DNA from: CAYXUW01 sp964468375
GTDB taxonomy: Bacteria > Planctomycetota > Phycisphaerae > Sedimentisphaerales > Anaerobacaceae
DNA length: 64,000 nucleotides
Direction: 5' to 3'
Assembly: GCA_964468375.1 (NCBI GenBank)
Contig: CAYXUW010000002.1
Span: 1-64,000 of the forward strand
Made by a program: the position numbers and the translations under genes. Under the pieces are notes generated by a model. That model saw only the letters and a program-made list of their open reading frames with translations. It was not told where the DNA came from and did not search any database. The first letter of the stretch is position 1, and each line of letters starts with the position of its first letter. Positions 43,226 through 51,983 of the stretch are shown here, in pieces.

Positions 43226-44998
43226 ATGAAACTGAAAATCAGAGATAGATTAAGCTCTATAAAAAGGTTTTGTACAGTATATTACCTGAGAGTGGTTAAT
43301 ATAAAATTCGCCGTAAAAAATCGAAGGTTTTGGCAGAAGTATTTGGGGGCGGGTAAAACTGACCCTCGCTCTGTGGTAGTTACGGAAGTAAGTAATAATG
43401 TTTATGTGGCAACGGGAATAGCTGTGGCGGCAAATATTGTCGCCAAAGTTCGCAACGCAAGGGTGCTGTATCTCAGTCGCAATCAGGACGAACATATCAA
43501 GTTTAAGTGGTTAAGAGACAGCTTTTCGAATAGTTATTATGAAACTATTTCCCAAATAATAAGTCCGCATCTTGAAGAAGTGCGTGCGGAAGCTAAGAAG
43601 CTTTATGATACTCTAACAGAACCCGGGGATATACTGGACCTCAAATACAAGGGGTTGCGGATTGGAGATTTGGTTTATGATTTATCGATGAGAAACGGAT
43701 ATTGGCAGGCAACCGTTTGGAGGATTGACGATAGAGTCTACGATACTTTGGTAAAAGTGATTGGTATGTTGTTTGCCCTAGATTATATCTCACATCAGTA
43801 TAAGGTTAAAGCTGCTTTGGCTTCACATACTGTAAGCTTTGGTGGTTTGCTGATACGGTACTTTGCAAATCAGCAAGTAGAGAGCTATTGTGGAATGGCT
43901 GGTGGTCCCATTAGAAAGTACGGTTCATTCAACGGCAAAAGTTTAACCTATAGGGATAGCATCAGCAAACCTTGGCTTGATAATATTATACAGGACGATG
44001 AGGCCAAAAACCTACTGCTTCCCAGAGCAAGAAAGTACATAGAAGACAGGTTTGCCGGGGCTGTGAGAGATTTGGATTCTGAAAAGGTGTTTGCAAAAAC
44101 TAACGTAGAGTACACCAGCAAAGTAGAGTTTTGCGAAAGGTATATGCTACCACCCCAAAATCCATGCGTATTTATAATGCTTCATGCCTTCAATGACTTT
44201 CCCCATCATTTTGAAAAATATATTTTCGCTGACTATTATCGCTGGTTTATTGAAACGCTGAAGATCGTCAGAGAAGTTAATAACGTCAATTGGATTTTTA
44301 AGGAGCATCCTTCGTCAGGATTTTATCCTAACGATGCAAATTTAGACGGTATGTTTGAGATTGTTAATGAACCTAACATTTTGTTTTTGGACAAAGATTC
44401 TCTTTTTAGGAATTCTTCTTTGCGTTATATCGCCCACGCGGTTATTACGTGCTTGGGTACAGCAGGATTAGAATTCAGTTGTTTCGGAGTACCATCTATA
44501 ATTGCCTCAGACAATCATTATTCGGGATTTAACATTTGTTATGAACCTCAGACCTATCAAGCATACCGAAAGCTTTTGGAAAATGTGGTTGACAGCGTCA
44601 AACCTTTAGACGAAGAAACGCAGGAACGAGCTATGATTTTACTTTATCTTCTGCGGGCATTGGTTTACGAAAGGACTGCTAAAGATAAGTCTTTTTTTTG
44701 TACGACGTCGACATCACATGAGGAAAGGTTGGAAAACAGCGTTGATAAACTTGTCGCGGAGGTCGGAGTTCAGTTAGAGGACACTGACATCTTGGAATTT
44801 CTCGGCAGAATGGAAAACTTTATTGCTGACGGGAACAGAGAGTGTTTCTACGTAAATGAATACTTCGATTCAAAGTTGGGGTGGAAAATTGCTCCTTCCC
44901 GTCAAAATGCTAATATGGGGCCTTCGGTAACAATCGGTCAAAAGGTCCTCTCAACAAAAGAGCTCGGCTTTGTAGTCGGCGACAAAGCGGAAGGTTAG
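43226..44998 (+). CDS. Capsule-synthesis-like GT-B transferase, function unassigned
   Basis: A 590-residue protein. The middle and C-terminal parts (about 290-480) resemble the GT-B-like fold of capsule polysaccharide synthesis or CDP-glycerol transferase families: WIFKEHPSSG, then HAVITCLGTAGLEFSCFGVPSI with the Gly-Thr-x-x-x-E signature. The N-terminal ~280 residues are not recognised. Those families transfer Kdo, sugars or polyol phosphates to growing polymers, so a linker or priming step is possible. The family link is a motif resemblance. It follows the sulfotransferase by 70 bp. Confidence 0.55.
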   Translation: MKLKIRDRLSSIKRFCTVYYLRVVNIKFAVKNRRFWQKYLGAGKTDPRSVVVTEVSNNVYVATGIAVAANIVAKVRNARVLYLSRNQDEHIKFKWLRDSFSNSYYETISQIISPHLEEVRAEAKKLYDTLTEPGDILDLKYKGLRIGDLVYDLSMRNGYWQATVWRIDDRVYDTLVKVIGMLFALDYISHQYKVKAALASHTVSFGGLLIRYFANQQVESYCGMAGGPIRKYGSFNGKSLTYRDSISKPWLDNIIQDDEAKNLLLPRARKYIEDRFAGAVRDLDSEKVFAKTNVEYTSKVEFCERYMLPPQNPCVFIMLHAFNDFPHHFEKYIFADYYRWFIETLKIVREVNNVNWIFKEHPSSGFYPNDANLDGMFEIVNEPNILFLDKDSLFRNSSLRYIAHAVITCLGTAGLEFSCFGVPSIIASDNHYSGFNICYEPQTYQAYRKLLENVVDSVKPLDEETQERAMILLYLLRALVYERTAKDKSFFCTTSTSHEERLENSVDKLVAEVGVQLEDTDILEFLGRMENFIADGNRECFYVNEYFDSKLGWKIAPSRQNANMGPSVTIGQKVLSTKELGFVVGDKAEG

Positions 44999-45088
44999 TA
45001 GTCGAAACATTAGGACTTGCGATATCTGAACCTTGTTGCTATGATAACCCAAGTGGGGAAAAAGCTGTATTAACTGTAAAGGTCATCT

Positions 45089-46591
45089 ATGCAAAAAGAT
45101 ATGAAAATCTTGATTTTGTATCCTAACAAACAAAACGCCGCAATAGGAGGCGATCAGCCCCTTGGGATCGCCAGTTTGGCAGCGGTTCTGAAAAATAATG
45201 GCTATGATTTCGATTATTATGACACCACATTCATATTGGATTATAAAGGTGGTAAGAAACGTTACGAGGGCCACAAACTTACTTCTATTGATAAGGAATG
45301 TGAAAAGAAGAGCCTCGAAGAGAATATCAAGTTGTTCATCAGCAAGTTCAACCCCAAGGATTACGATGTGTTGTTGGTGTCTGCAGTTAGTCCGGTATTC
45401 AACGTTGGGGTAGAATTTGCGAAAGTTGCCAAAGAATTAAATCCCCAGATATTTACAATTTTCGGTGGCATACATGCTACGGTGGTGCCTAGGGAGGTAA
45501 TAGCAAATCCTTATATTGATGCAATTTGCGTTGGTGAAGGCGAAGAAGCCCTTATCGAATTGCTCGGTCTGATGAGCAGCAATGAAGGCTTTGAGCATGT
45601 TCGAAACTTCTGGTTTAAGAAGAATGGCGAAATTATAAGGAATACCCTTCGGCCCTATGTTGATTTGGATTCACTGCCATATCCGGATTACTCTATTTTC
45701 GAAGAAAAGCACTTTTTGAGGCCTTTCGACGGAAAGGTATACAGGATGGTTCAGGTAGAAACTAGTAGGGGGTGTCCTTACCACTGCAGTTTTTGTGTCA
45801 ACAGATACCTTCAAAATTTATACTCGGGTGTGAGCGGACACCACAGGCGAGAATCGCTGGAAAAAACCGTTTCTAAATTGGAACATATAAAGAAAAAGTA
45901 TAAACCGACATTCTTACGTTTTGCAGACGAATCATTTACTGCAATGAGTGTTTCTTTTCTTGAGAAATTTGCAGAGAGGTATGTTGAGAGGATAAACCTG
46001 CCTTTTTGGGTTCAGACTTCTGCTGCAGCTTTGAATGAACAAAAGGTGAAGCTTTTAAAAGAGATGAATTGTGCGGCCGTAACGATAGGTGTAGAACATG
46101 GAAATGAAGATTTCAGGAGAAAGATACTAAAAAAGGATTCTGCTACCGACGAGCGGATATTCAAAGCTATGGCTTTGTTGAAGAAGTACGATCTGAGGCG
46201 AACTGCTTATTTCATGGTTGGCTTACCATTTGAAACAAGAGAATTAGTTTTCGAAACGATAAGTATGTACAAAAAACTCATCCACGAATATGGTGCTTCT
46301 CCGTCATCGGTGTACTGTTTTTACCCATTCCCAGGAACAGAATTGCTTGATGTTTGTTTGGAAAATGGTTTTGTTAGCAAGGATGAACTGAATATTGAAA
46401 CCGCTGTGACCATGCCGGTTCTGAACATGCCGGGTTTGTCCCGCGAACAAATAGCAGCGCTGGCGAAGACATTCTATGCATATTCGGTTTTGGACGAAAA
46501 GCTGTACCCTATCGTCAGGCTATGTGAAGAAAAACATGACTTTGCAGAAAGAGTTTTGAAGGAGATATCCAAGATTTATTCGGCCGTGTGA
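45089..46591 (+). CDS. B12-binding-domain radical SAM protein
   Basis: A 500-residue radical SAM enzyme. The N-terminal ~180 residues look like a cobalamin-binding domain (QPLGIASLAAVLKNNGYD; FGGIHATVVPREVIANP), and the radical SAM core starts with TSRGCPYHCSFCVNRYL, whose Cys229, Cys233 and Cys236 hold the 4Fe-4S cluster. Class B members of this family methylate unreactive carbons or phosphorus; others do ring rearrangements. In a glycan locus it may methylate a sugar carbon or modify the amino sugar. The DxHxxG cobalamin motif is not obvious, so B12 use is unproven. Confidence 0.85.
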   Translation: MQKDMKILILYPNKQNAAIGGDQPLGIASLAAVLKNNGYDFDYYDTTFILDYKGGKKRYEGHKLTSIDKECEKKSLEENIKLFISKFNPKDYDVLLVSAVSPVFNVGVEFAKVAKELNPQIFTIFGGIHATVVPREVIANPYIDAICVGEGEEALIELLGLMSSNEGFEHVRNFWFKKNGEIIRNTLRPYVDLDSLPYPDYSIFEEKHFLRPFDGKVYRMVQVETSRGCPYHCSFCVNRYLQNLYSGVSGHHRRESLEKTVSKLEHIKKKYKPTFLRFADESFTAMSVSFLEKFAERYVERINLPFWVQTSAAALNEQKVKLLKEMNCAAVTIGVEHGNEDFRRKILKKDSATDERIFKAMALLKKYDLRRTAYFMVGLPFETRELVFETISMYKKLIHEYGASPSSVYCFYPFPGTELLDVCLENGFVSKDELNIETAVTMPVLNMPGLSREQIAALAKTFYAYSVLDEKLYPIVRLCEEKHDFAERVLKEISKIYSAV

Positions 46592-46724
46592 GAGATTACA
46601 AAATTTGTATTTTTTCAAAACCATGCTGCTGAATGATAAACATCGAAGCACGAAAATTTTGAGTTTTTTTCTTAACGTATCTAATGCCTAGTACCAAGCC
46701 CAGAATAAAAAGAGTCGATCAGAT

Positions 46725-47342
46725 ATGTCAAAGATAGCGATTATAGATTATGGGCTTAACAACTTACGCTCGGTGGCAGGAGCGGTATTACGGTACGGTT
46801 TTGAGTGTGTCATCACTTCAGATGCCGAGGAGGTGAAAAAGGCCGACAAGCTGATTCTCCCGGGTATCGGTGCATTCAAAGATGCGATGAAGAACCTAAA
46901 TCATCTGGGTTTGGTCGAGCCCTTGAATGAACAGGTAATCGAAAGAAAAAAACCCATCCTAGGTATCTGTCTTGGTGCTCAGTTGATGTGCAAGGAGAGT
47001 TTCGAGTTCGGCCATAGTGAAGGACTGGGCTGGATTGATGCTTCGGTGGAGGCTCTGGAACCAAAGGGACATTTAAGGATTCCTCACGTTGGATGGAATG
47101 AGTTGCATTGTGTGAAAGATTCTGTGTTGCTGGATGATATTGATGATCGTTCACTGTTTTATTTTGTTCACAGCTATCATATTTCTTGCAGAGACAGGAG
47201 GGTTGTGTTTGGCCAATGTGAGTATGGTATCAGGTTTGATGCTGCGATTGAACAGGGAAATATTTATGCGACACAGTTTCATCCTGAAAAGAGCCAGTTG
47301 GAAGGGTTGAAGCTGATGCGCAATTTTCTGGAAAAGGTTTAG
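46725..47342 (+). CDS. hisH: HisH-type glutamine amidotransferase subunit
   Basis: A 205-residue class I glutaminase with the complete triad: Cys82 in GICLGAQLM, His186 and Glu188 in QFHPEKS. It matches HisH, which supplies ammonia to HisF in histidine synthesis. Here it sits with a HisF-like protein that has lost one catalytic Asp and with a WbpG/PseA-type amidotransferase, the arrangement of Pseudomonas aeruginosa hisH2-hisF2-wbpG. So it probably feeds ammonia for acetamidino-sugar formation, not histidine. hisH is used here as a family symbol. Confidence 0.85.
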   Translation: MSKIAIIDYGLNNLRSVAGAVLRYGFECVITSDAEEVKKADKLILPGIGAFKDAMKNLNHLGLVEPLNEQVIERKKPILGICLGAQLMCKESFEFGHSEGLGWIDASVEALEPKGHLRIPHVGWNELHCVKDSVLLDDIDDRSLFYFVHSYHISCRDRRVVFGQCEYGIRFDAAIEQGNIYATQFHPEKSQLEGLKLMRNFLEKV

Positions 47343-47344
47343 GT

Positions 47345-48091
47345 TTGCTGAGAAAAAGAATCGTTACTGTTTTGCTATTCAACAACGGCGTGTTATTTCG
47401 TTCGAGGCGGTTCAACCCTGATTACCGATATACACATAATTTTGTCGACACCTGGTCGATAGATGAAATTGTCGCATTGGATATAACTCGTCCTGGTGAG
47501 GGGAGTCGCGAACATTTTTATGCGATGATAGACTATCTTGCGAGCAAATGCTTCGTTCCCATTGCAGCCGGCGGAGGTGTCAGGGGCAGTGATGATTTTC
47601 GAACTCTGCTACGAGCTGGGGCAGATAAGGTGGTGATAAACACAAAGGCCATCGATGAGCCCGAGTTTATTAGTGAGATGGCCAGGTCCTATGGTTCACA
47701 ATGTGTCGTTGTTTCGATTGATGCAAGAGAATGTGAGGATGGTCATTATGAGGTATGTTCTTGTTTCGGCAGCAAGGCTACCGGTATGGAACCTTCGCAA
47801 TGGGCTAAGCAAGTACAGGAAATGGGCGCGGGGGAAATATTTTTAACCTCCATTGAAAAGGACGGCTCGCTGGAGGGATACGACAATAAACTGAATCTAT
47901 CGGTATGTGACAGCGTGGATGTTCCAGTTCTGGTCTGCGGAGGGGCGGGGAGTTGGCAAAACTTTGTGGATGGGTTTGAAAAGGGACACGCTTCGGCGGT
48001 ATGTACGACGAATATATATCATTTTACGGAAGACAGTATCAGAAGCGCAAAAGCTTTTCTTGTTAAAGCTGGAATAAACGTGCGTGCCTGA
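47345..48091 (+). CDS. hisF: HisF-like ammonia-channel barrel (HisF2-type)
   Basis: A 248-residue (beta/alpha)8 protein of the HisF family that starts with TTG 3 nt after the hisH stop. Aligned by eye to Thermotoga HisF, the first catalytic Asp (Asp11 of CLDVKDG) is Leu11 in this protein (VTVLLFNNG), while the second (in VVVSIDAREC, residue 126) remains. The glycine-rich phosphate loops GGGVRGSDDF and CGGAGSWQNF are kept. That pattern matches HisF2 of sugar amidation systems, which pass ammonia to WbpG instead of making imidazole glycerol phosphate. Genuine histidine biosynthesis is unlikely. Confidence 0.85.
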   Translation: MLRKRIVTVLLFNNGVLFRSRRFNPDYRYTHNFVDTWSIDEIVALDITRPGEGSREHFYAMIDYLASKCFVPIAAGGGVRGSDDFRTLLRAGADKVVINTKAIDEPEFISEMARSYGSQCVVVSIDARECEDGHYEVCSCFGSKATGMEPSQWAKQVQEMGAGEIFLTSIEKDGSLEGYDNKLNLSVCDSVDVPVLVCGGAGSWQNFVDGFEKGHASAVCTTNIYHFTEDSIRSAKAFLVKAGINVRA

Positions 48092-48130
48092 GTATTATGA
48101 GCAACAAACAAATTTGTTGGAGTAAGTTTT

Positions 48131-49306
48131 ATGAAAGACAGTGTGAGCATAGAGACATCGTCGAGTCTTAGCTTGGTCCCCCTTGGAGCAAGGAAGATTA
48201 TGTATTGTAAAAAATGCATCATGCCTGATACAAGACCCAGGATACGATTCGACAAGGAGGGTATCTGTAACGCCTGTCGGTATGCCGAGGAAAAGAAAGG
48301 CAGAATTGACTGGCAAAGGCGGAATGACGAGTTCAAACAATTGCTGGACAAGTATCGTCGAACGGATGGTTACTGGGATTGTATAGTTCCATGGAGCGGC
48401 GGCAAGGACAGCACGGCTAATGCCATCAAGCTGAAGTTCGAGTATGGGATGAATCCGCTGCTGGTGACATTTAATTCGCTCATTACTACAGAGGTAGGCG
48501 CCGAAAACAGGAACAGTCTGTTGGACCTTGGATTCGATCATATATATTTTGTGGCGGATCGAAGGGTTATGAGAAAACTGTCCCGCAAGTTTTTCATCGA
48601 GCGTGGAAATCCCAAAGCAGCTTGGGATGCCGGTGTAAACTCCGTGCCTGTTCGTGTTGCAACGCAATACGGAATACCGCTGATATTCTATTCCGAGCAC
48701 GGTGAATCAGAATATGGTGGAAACAAGCTGCATGACAAGTCTGATCAGATCAGGGACTTAGGCGAGGTCTTGGAAAATCAAATCGGTGACGACCCAGTCA
48801 ACTGGACCGACGAGGACATTAAGCTAAATGACTTGGCACCATACCTTTATCCGAGTCTCGAAGATGTCAGACGGGTTGGTGTTGTGGCTACGTATATGGG
48901 ATACTATTTCAAGTGGGACCAGTGGTCGAACTACCACTATGTGAAGAAGTACTTCGATTTCAAGCTCTGCAAAAGAGGCAGAACGATTGGCACGTTTACG
49001 AACCATGACAGTCTTGATGACAAGATGGATGACGTGTATTACTACATGCAATACATAAAGTTTGGATTCGGCAGGGCGATACGCGATGCGTCGCGTATGA
49101 TACAAAATGGTCATCTAACACGACAGAAAGGCTTGGAATATGCCAGAAAATATGATGGCGAATTCCCGGAGGAGGTACTGGACGACGTCCTGAAGTATAT
49201 GTATATGTCACGAGATGAATTCATCGAGATCGTTGATAAACATCGAAATCCTGAAATATGGACCAAAGAATCAGGCGAGTGGAAATTGAGATTTCCCGTA
49301 CAATAA
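48131..49306 (+). CDS. N-acetyl sugar amidotransferase (WbpG/PseA family)
   Basis: A 391-residue PP-loop ATPase. An N-terminal zinc ribbon has Cys26/Cys29 (YCKKCIMPDT) and Cys46/Cys49 (GICNACRYA); the ATP-binding motif is WSGGKDSTANAI (SGGKDS 89-94). WbpG of P. aeruginosa and PseA of Campylobacter convert an N-acetyl group of a sugar to N-acetimidoyl using ammonia from HisH. Both ATG 48131 (GGAG 8 nt before) and ATG 48200 (AAGGAAG before, protein starting MYCKKC) could be the start; the second matches the family N-terminus. Follows hisF by 39 bp. Confidence 0.88.
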   Translation: MKDSVSIETSSSLSLVPLGARKIMYCKKCIMPDTRPRIRFDKEGICNACRYAEEKKGRIDWQRRNDEFKQLLDKYRRTDGYWDCIVPWSGGKDSTANAIKLKFEYGMNPLLVTFNSLITTEVGAENRNSLLDLGFDHIYFVADRRVMRKLSRKFFIERGNPKAAWDAGVNSVPVRVATQYGIPLIFYSEHGESEYGGNKLHDKSDQIRDLGEVLENQIGDDPVNWTDEDIKLNDLAPYLYPSLEDVRRVGVVATYMGYYFKWDQWSNYHYVKKYFDFKLCKRGRTIGTFTNHDSLDDKMDDVYYYMQYIKFGFGRAIRDASRMIQNGHLTRQKGLEYARKYDGEFPEEVLDDVLKYMYMSRDEFIEIVDKHRNPEIWTKESGEWKLRFPVQ

Positions 49307-49350
49307 CACAACAAGTGTAAAGCCATTAAGATACGATTGAAAGGTTTAAT

Positions 49351-50250
49351 ATGTCGAGTGAATGTAAGGAATATTCTTGCGATTTGTGTGGACACAATCA
49401 GGCTGTAGAGGTTCCTCATTGCAGGGAATATACAGACGGTCAGGCAATCCACATTTGCGTCAACTGCGGCTTCGTGTACGTCAAATACAGGAGGTCGGCT
49501 GAAGACATAGCCTCGTCATGGTCGGATGAAATCTTCGGGGACGGTTATACCGCACGCATCCCGGCTGTTAAGGCTAGACAGGTTTACGTTGCTGAAACTA
49601 TTGATACGGAATTGGGATTGCGAGGCAAACGCTTTGGTGATATTGGTGCTGGTGAAGGGCAGTTCCTGGAAATAGTCCAAAGCGACGAATATGGTGCTAA
49701 AGTATTCGGAATCGAACCTTCGGCTCAGAATTGCGATTTGTTGAAAAAAGCAGGTATCGATTTCTTCCACGGAATCGCTGAAGAATTCCGCGACAGCAAT
49801 GTCTTTGAAAAAAACAAATTTGACATCGTGACCATCATATGGACACTGGAAAACTCGCAATCCTGTCGGAATATGATTTCCATAGCGCATGAAATGCTCA
49901 AACCGGGCGGCCATTTAGTTGTAGCCACGGGAAGCAGAATTCTCGTGCCTTTCAAGAAACCTATGGACTATTACCTTAGCACTAATCCGGCGGACACACA
50001 CTGCTTTAGATTCAGTGCCAATACTCTGAAAAGTCTGTTTAGTATTTCAGGATTTGAAGTTTCATTCGTTAACAATTTTATTGACAGTGACATTCTCTGT
50101 ATAATCGGTGAGAAAGTCCAGCAAGACCAGAGTGGAGAACTTGTCAAGGATAACTATCTTGAGGTATATAGTTTCTTTGAGCGTTGGCACGTCGAAACAC
50201 AAATGTTTTACAGCCAATACGCAAAAAATAAACCGACAGTAAAAGCATGA
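49351..50250 (+). CDS. Class I methyltransferase with N-terminal zinc finger
   Basis: A 299-residue SAM methyltransferase. Cys10/Cys13 (CDLCG) and Cys36/Cys39 (CVNCG) form a likely zinc site, as in the sugar C-methyltransferase family (for example TylC3-like enzymes). The SAM site is FGDIGAGEGQFLEI with acidic FGIEPSAQN, and MLKPGGHLVVATG is post-motif. The zinc-finger feature favours methylation of a sugar carbon, but the target is unknown. First of eight methyltransferase genes in the last 15 kb. Confidence 0.8.
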   Translation: MSSECKEYSCDLCGHNQAVEVPHCREYTDGQAIHICVNCGFVYVKYRRSAEDIASSWSDEIFGDGYTARIPAVKARQVYVAETIDTELGLRGKRFGDIGAGEGQFLEIVQSDEYGAKVFGIEPSAQNCDLLKKAGIDFFHGIAEEFRDSNVFEKNKFDIVTIIWTLENSQSCRNMISIAHEMLKPGGHLVVATGSRILVPFKKPMDYYLSTNPADTHCFRFSANTLKSLFSISGFEVSFVNNFIDSDILCIIGEKVQQDQSGELVKDNYLEVYSFFERWHVETQMFYSQYAKNKPTVKA

Positions 50251-50304
50251 ACCTGGGGGTAAAAGCTAGAAAAGTCAATAATTAACATTGGGGAAGACAA
50301 GGCA

Positions 50305-50976
50305 ATGCTAAGTAATCCGGTTAATGTAATCAAACGCCATATCAAAGACCGTGAATATGATAGACTAATAAAAAAAATAAAGCCCTATACACTTTGTGAC
50401 CACTTGCGAATCAAATCTCTTATAAACCTTTCTCTATATCTCAATAAACAGGGAATAGAAGGGGATTTTGTTGAATGCGGTACTTATAAAGGAGGCGTAT
50501 CTGCTGTTCTTTCGAGATATATGGGGGAAACCAGGCGGTTGTATATGTATGACAGTTTTGAAGGCTTGCCAGACACATGTGAGAAGGATGGACCCGAAGC
50601 AGCAAATTGGATTGGAAAATGTGCCGCTTCGGTTGAAGACGTCAAAGAAGCTATGGAATTAGTCTCTACCAATGAGGATAGATATATTATTAAAAAGGGG
50701 TGGTTTGAGGATACATTTCGCGAAACTTTGCCTGAGAAAGTTGCCCTTTTGCATTGTGACGCCGATTGGTATAGTTCAGTGTCTTTGGTGTTGGATGTTT
50801 TCTATCCTCTTATATCCGAGGGTGGATGTATTGTTCTTGATGATTTCGGGTATTGGGAAGGATGCCGAGAGGCCTTCTATGATTTCTGTGCTAAGCACAA
50901 CGAAAAGCCACTTCTGGAAAGAGTGGGAAGTACTCAGGCATATTGGATAAAGCACAAATTGCACAACAGAGCGTAG
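50305..50976 (+). CDS. TylF/MycF-type O-methyltransferase
   Basis: A 223-residue SAM-dependent methyltransferase of the macrocin O-methyltransferase family. GDFVECGTYKGGVSAVLSRY binds SAM, YMYDSFEGLPDT follows, and the metal site is formed by HCDADWYSS and VLDDFGYWEG. TylF and MycF methylate a sugar hydroxyl on a macrolide with Mg as cofactor, so sugar O-methylation is the natural guess here. It begins 54 bp after the previous methyltransferase. Confidence 0.85.
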   Translation: MLSNPVNVIKRHIKDREYDRLIKKIKPYTLCDHLRIKSLINLSLYLNKQGIEGDFVECGTYKGGVSAVLSRYMGETRRLYMYDSFEGLPDTCEKDGPEAANWIGKCAASVEDVKEAMELVSTNEDRYIIKKGWFEDTFRETLPEKVALLHCDADWYSSVSLVLDVFYPLISEGGCIVLDDFGYWEGCREAFYDFCAKHNEKPLLERVGSTQAYWIKHKLHNRA

Positions 50977-51097
50977 GTAAAAAGAACACATCAGCAATCA
51001 CCTCACTAATTTGGACGACGTTGAGAGTTTTCTTATATATCAGTTAAAGCTGGAAAAAGTAAGGTATGAGCTGCTTGCCTCTTTAGGAGATTGTTAA

Positions 51098-51982
51098 TTG
51101 GGCAAGGCCTTTACGTCCAGTTCCGCAAGTTATAGTAGATATCTCAATCTTGGTTGTGGCCATCATTTTCACCCTGAGTGGACAAATGTAGATTTTGTTT
51201 CCACCGCTGAAAATGTGGTAGCTGCAGATTTGACCAAAGGTATACCATTCCCCGACGCTTCCTTTGATGTCGTCTACCATTCTCATTTGCTCGAGCATTT
51301 TCCCAGAAGCGAAGTAGGGCCTTTTTTGGGAGAATGTTACCGTGTTCTGCATCCCAACGGCATTTTAAGAGTGGCGGTGCCTGATTTAGAGCAGATTGTT
51401 AAAACGTATCTGGTCGCGCTTGAAAAAGCTAGCGCAGGCTCTAAGGAATGGGCGGATAATTACGAGTGGATCTTACTGGAGATGTATGATCAAGCTGTAA
51501 GAGACCATCCTGGCGGGGAAATGGCTGCATACCTCTCCCATGAGCATATTCCTAACGAAGAGTTTATATTGGAGCGCTGTGGGGTAGAAGCTATAAATAT
51601 AATAAACCGTGCCTACTATCGCCGCAAACAGAAGCATAATGCGGATAAACAGAAGCAATATTTTCGGCATTTGCTGGGTCGGATTTACCATTTTCTTTCT
51701 TCTCGGCGACCTTGTAGGGAGTTGTTGCTGAAACTCCTTTGCGGCGGGGAATATCATATATTACAGACCGGACGATTTCGCCAGAAAGGGGAGATTCATC
51801 GGTGGATGTATGACCGTTACTCACTATCAGTTTTACTGAGCGAATGCGGCCTGAAAAGCATTAAGCAACAAACAGCCGCAGAAAGCTACATACCTAACTG
51901 GACTAGCTTCAACTTGGATACAGAGCCGGATGGAACCGTTTATAAACCAGACTCTCTTTATATGGAGGGAATCAAGCTCTAA
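51098..51982 (+). CDS. Class I SAM-dependent methyltransferase
   Basis: A 294-residue protein with the methyltransf_11 signature: RYLNLGCGHHFHPEWTNVD (SAM site), AADLTKGIPFPDASFDVVYH and RVLHPNGILRVAVPDLEQIV. The C-terminal ~120 residues are not recognised. It starts with TTG at 51098 after AGGAG, spacing ~8. The stop codon lies 1 nt before the next gene's ATG, so the two are coupled. Substrate unknown. Confidence 0.8.
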   Translation: MGKAFTSSSASYSRYLNLGCGHHFHPEWTNVDFVSTAENVVAADLTKGIPFPDASFDVVYHSHLLEHFPRSEVGPFLGECYRVLHPNGILRVAVPDLEQIVKTYLVALEKASAGSKEWADNYEWILLEMYDQAVRDHPGGEMAAYLSHEHIPNEEFILERCGVEAINIINRAYYRRKQKHNADKQKQYFRHLLGRIYHFLSSRRPCRELLLKLLCGGEYHILQTGRFRQKGEIHRWMYDRYSLSVLLSECGLKSIKQQTAAESYIPNWTSFNLDTEPDGTVYKPDSLYMEGIKL

Positions 51983-51983
51983 G

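Noticed and set aside
46725..48091. Histidine biosynthesis genes
   Set aside because: HisF has lost the first catalytic aspartate and the pair lies with a WbpG/PseA-type amidotransferase inside a glycan locus, with no other his gene present.
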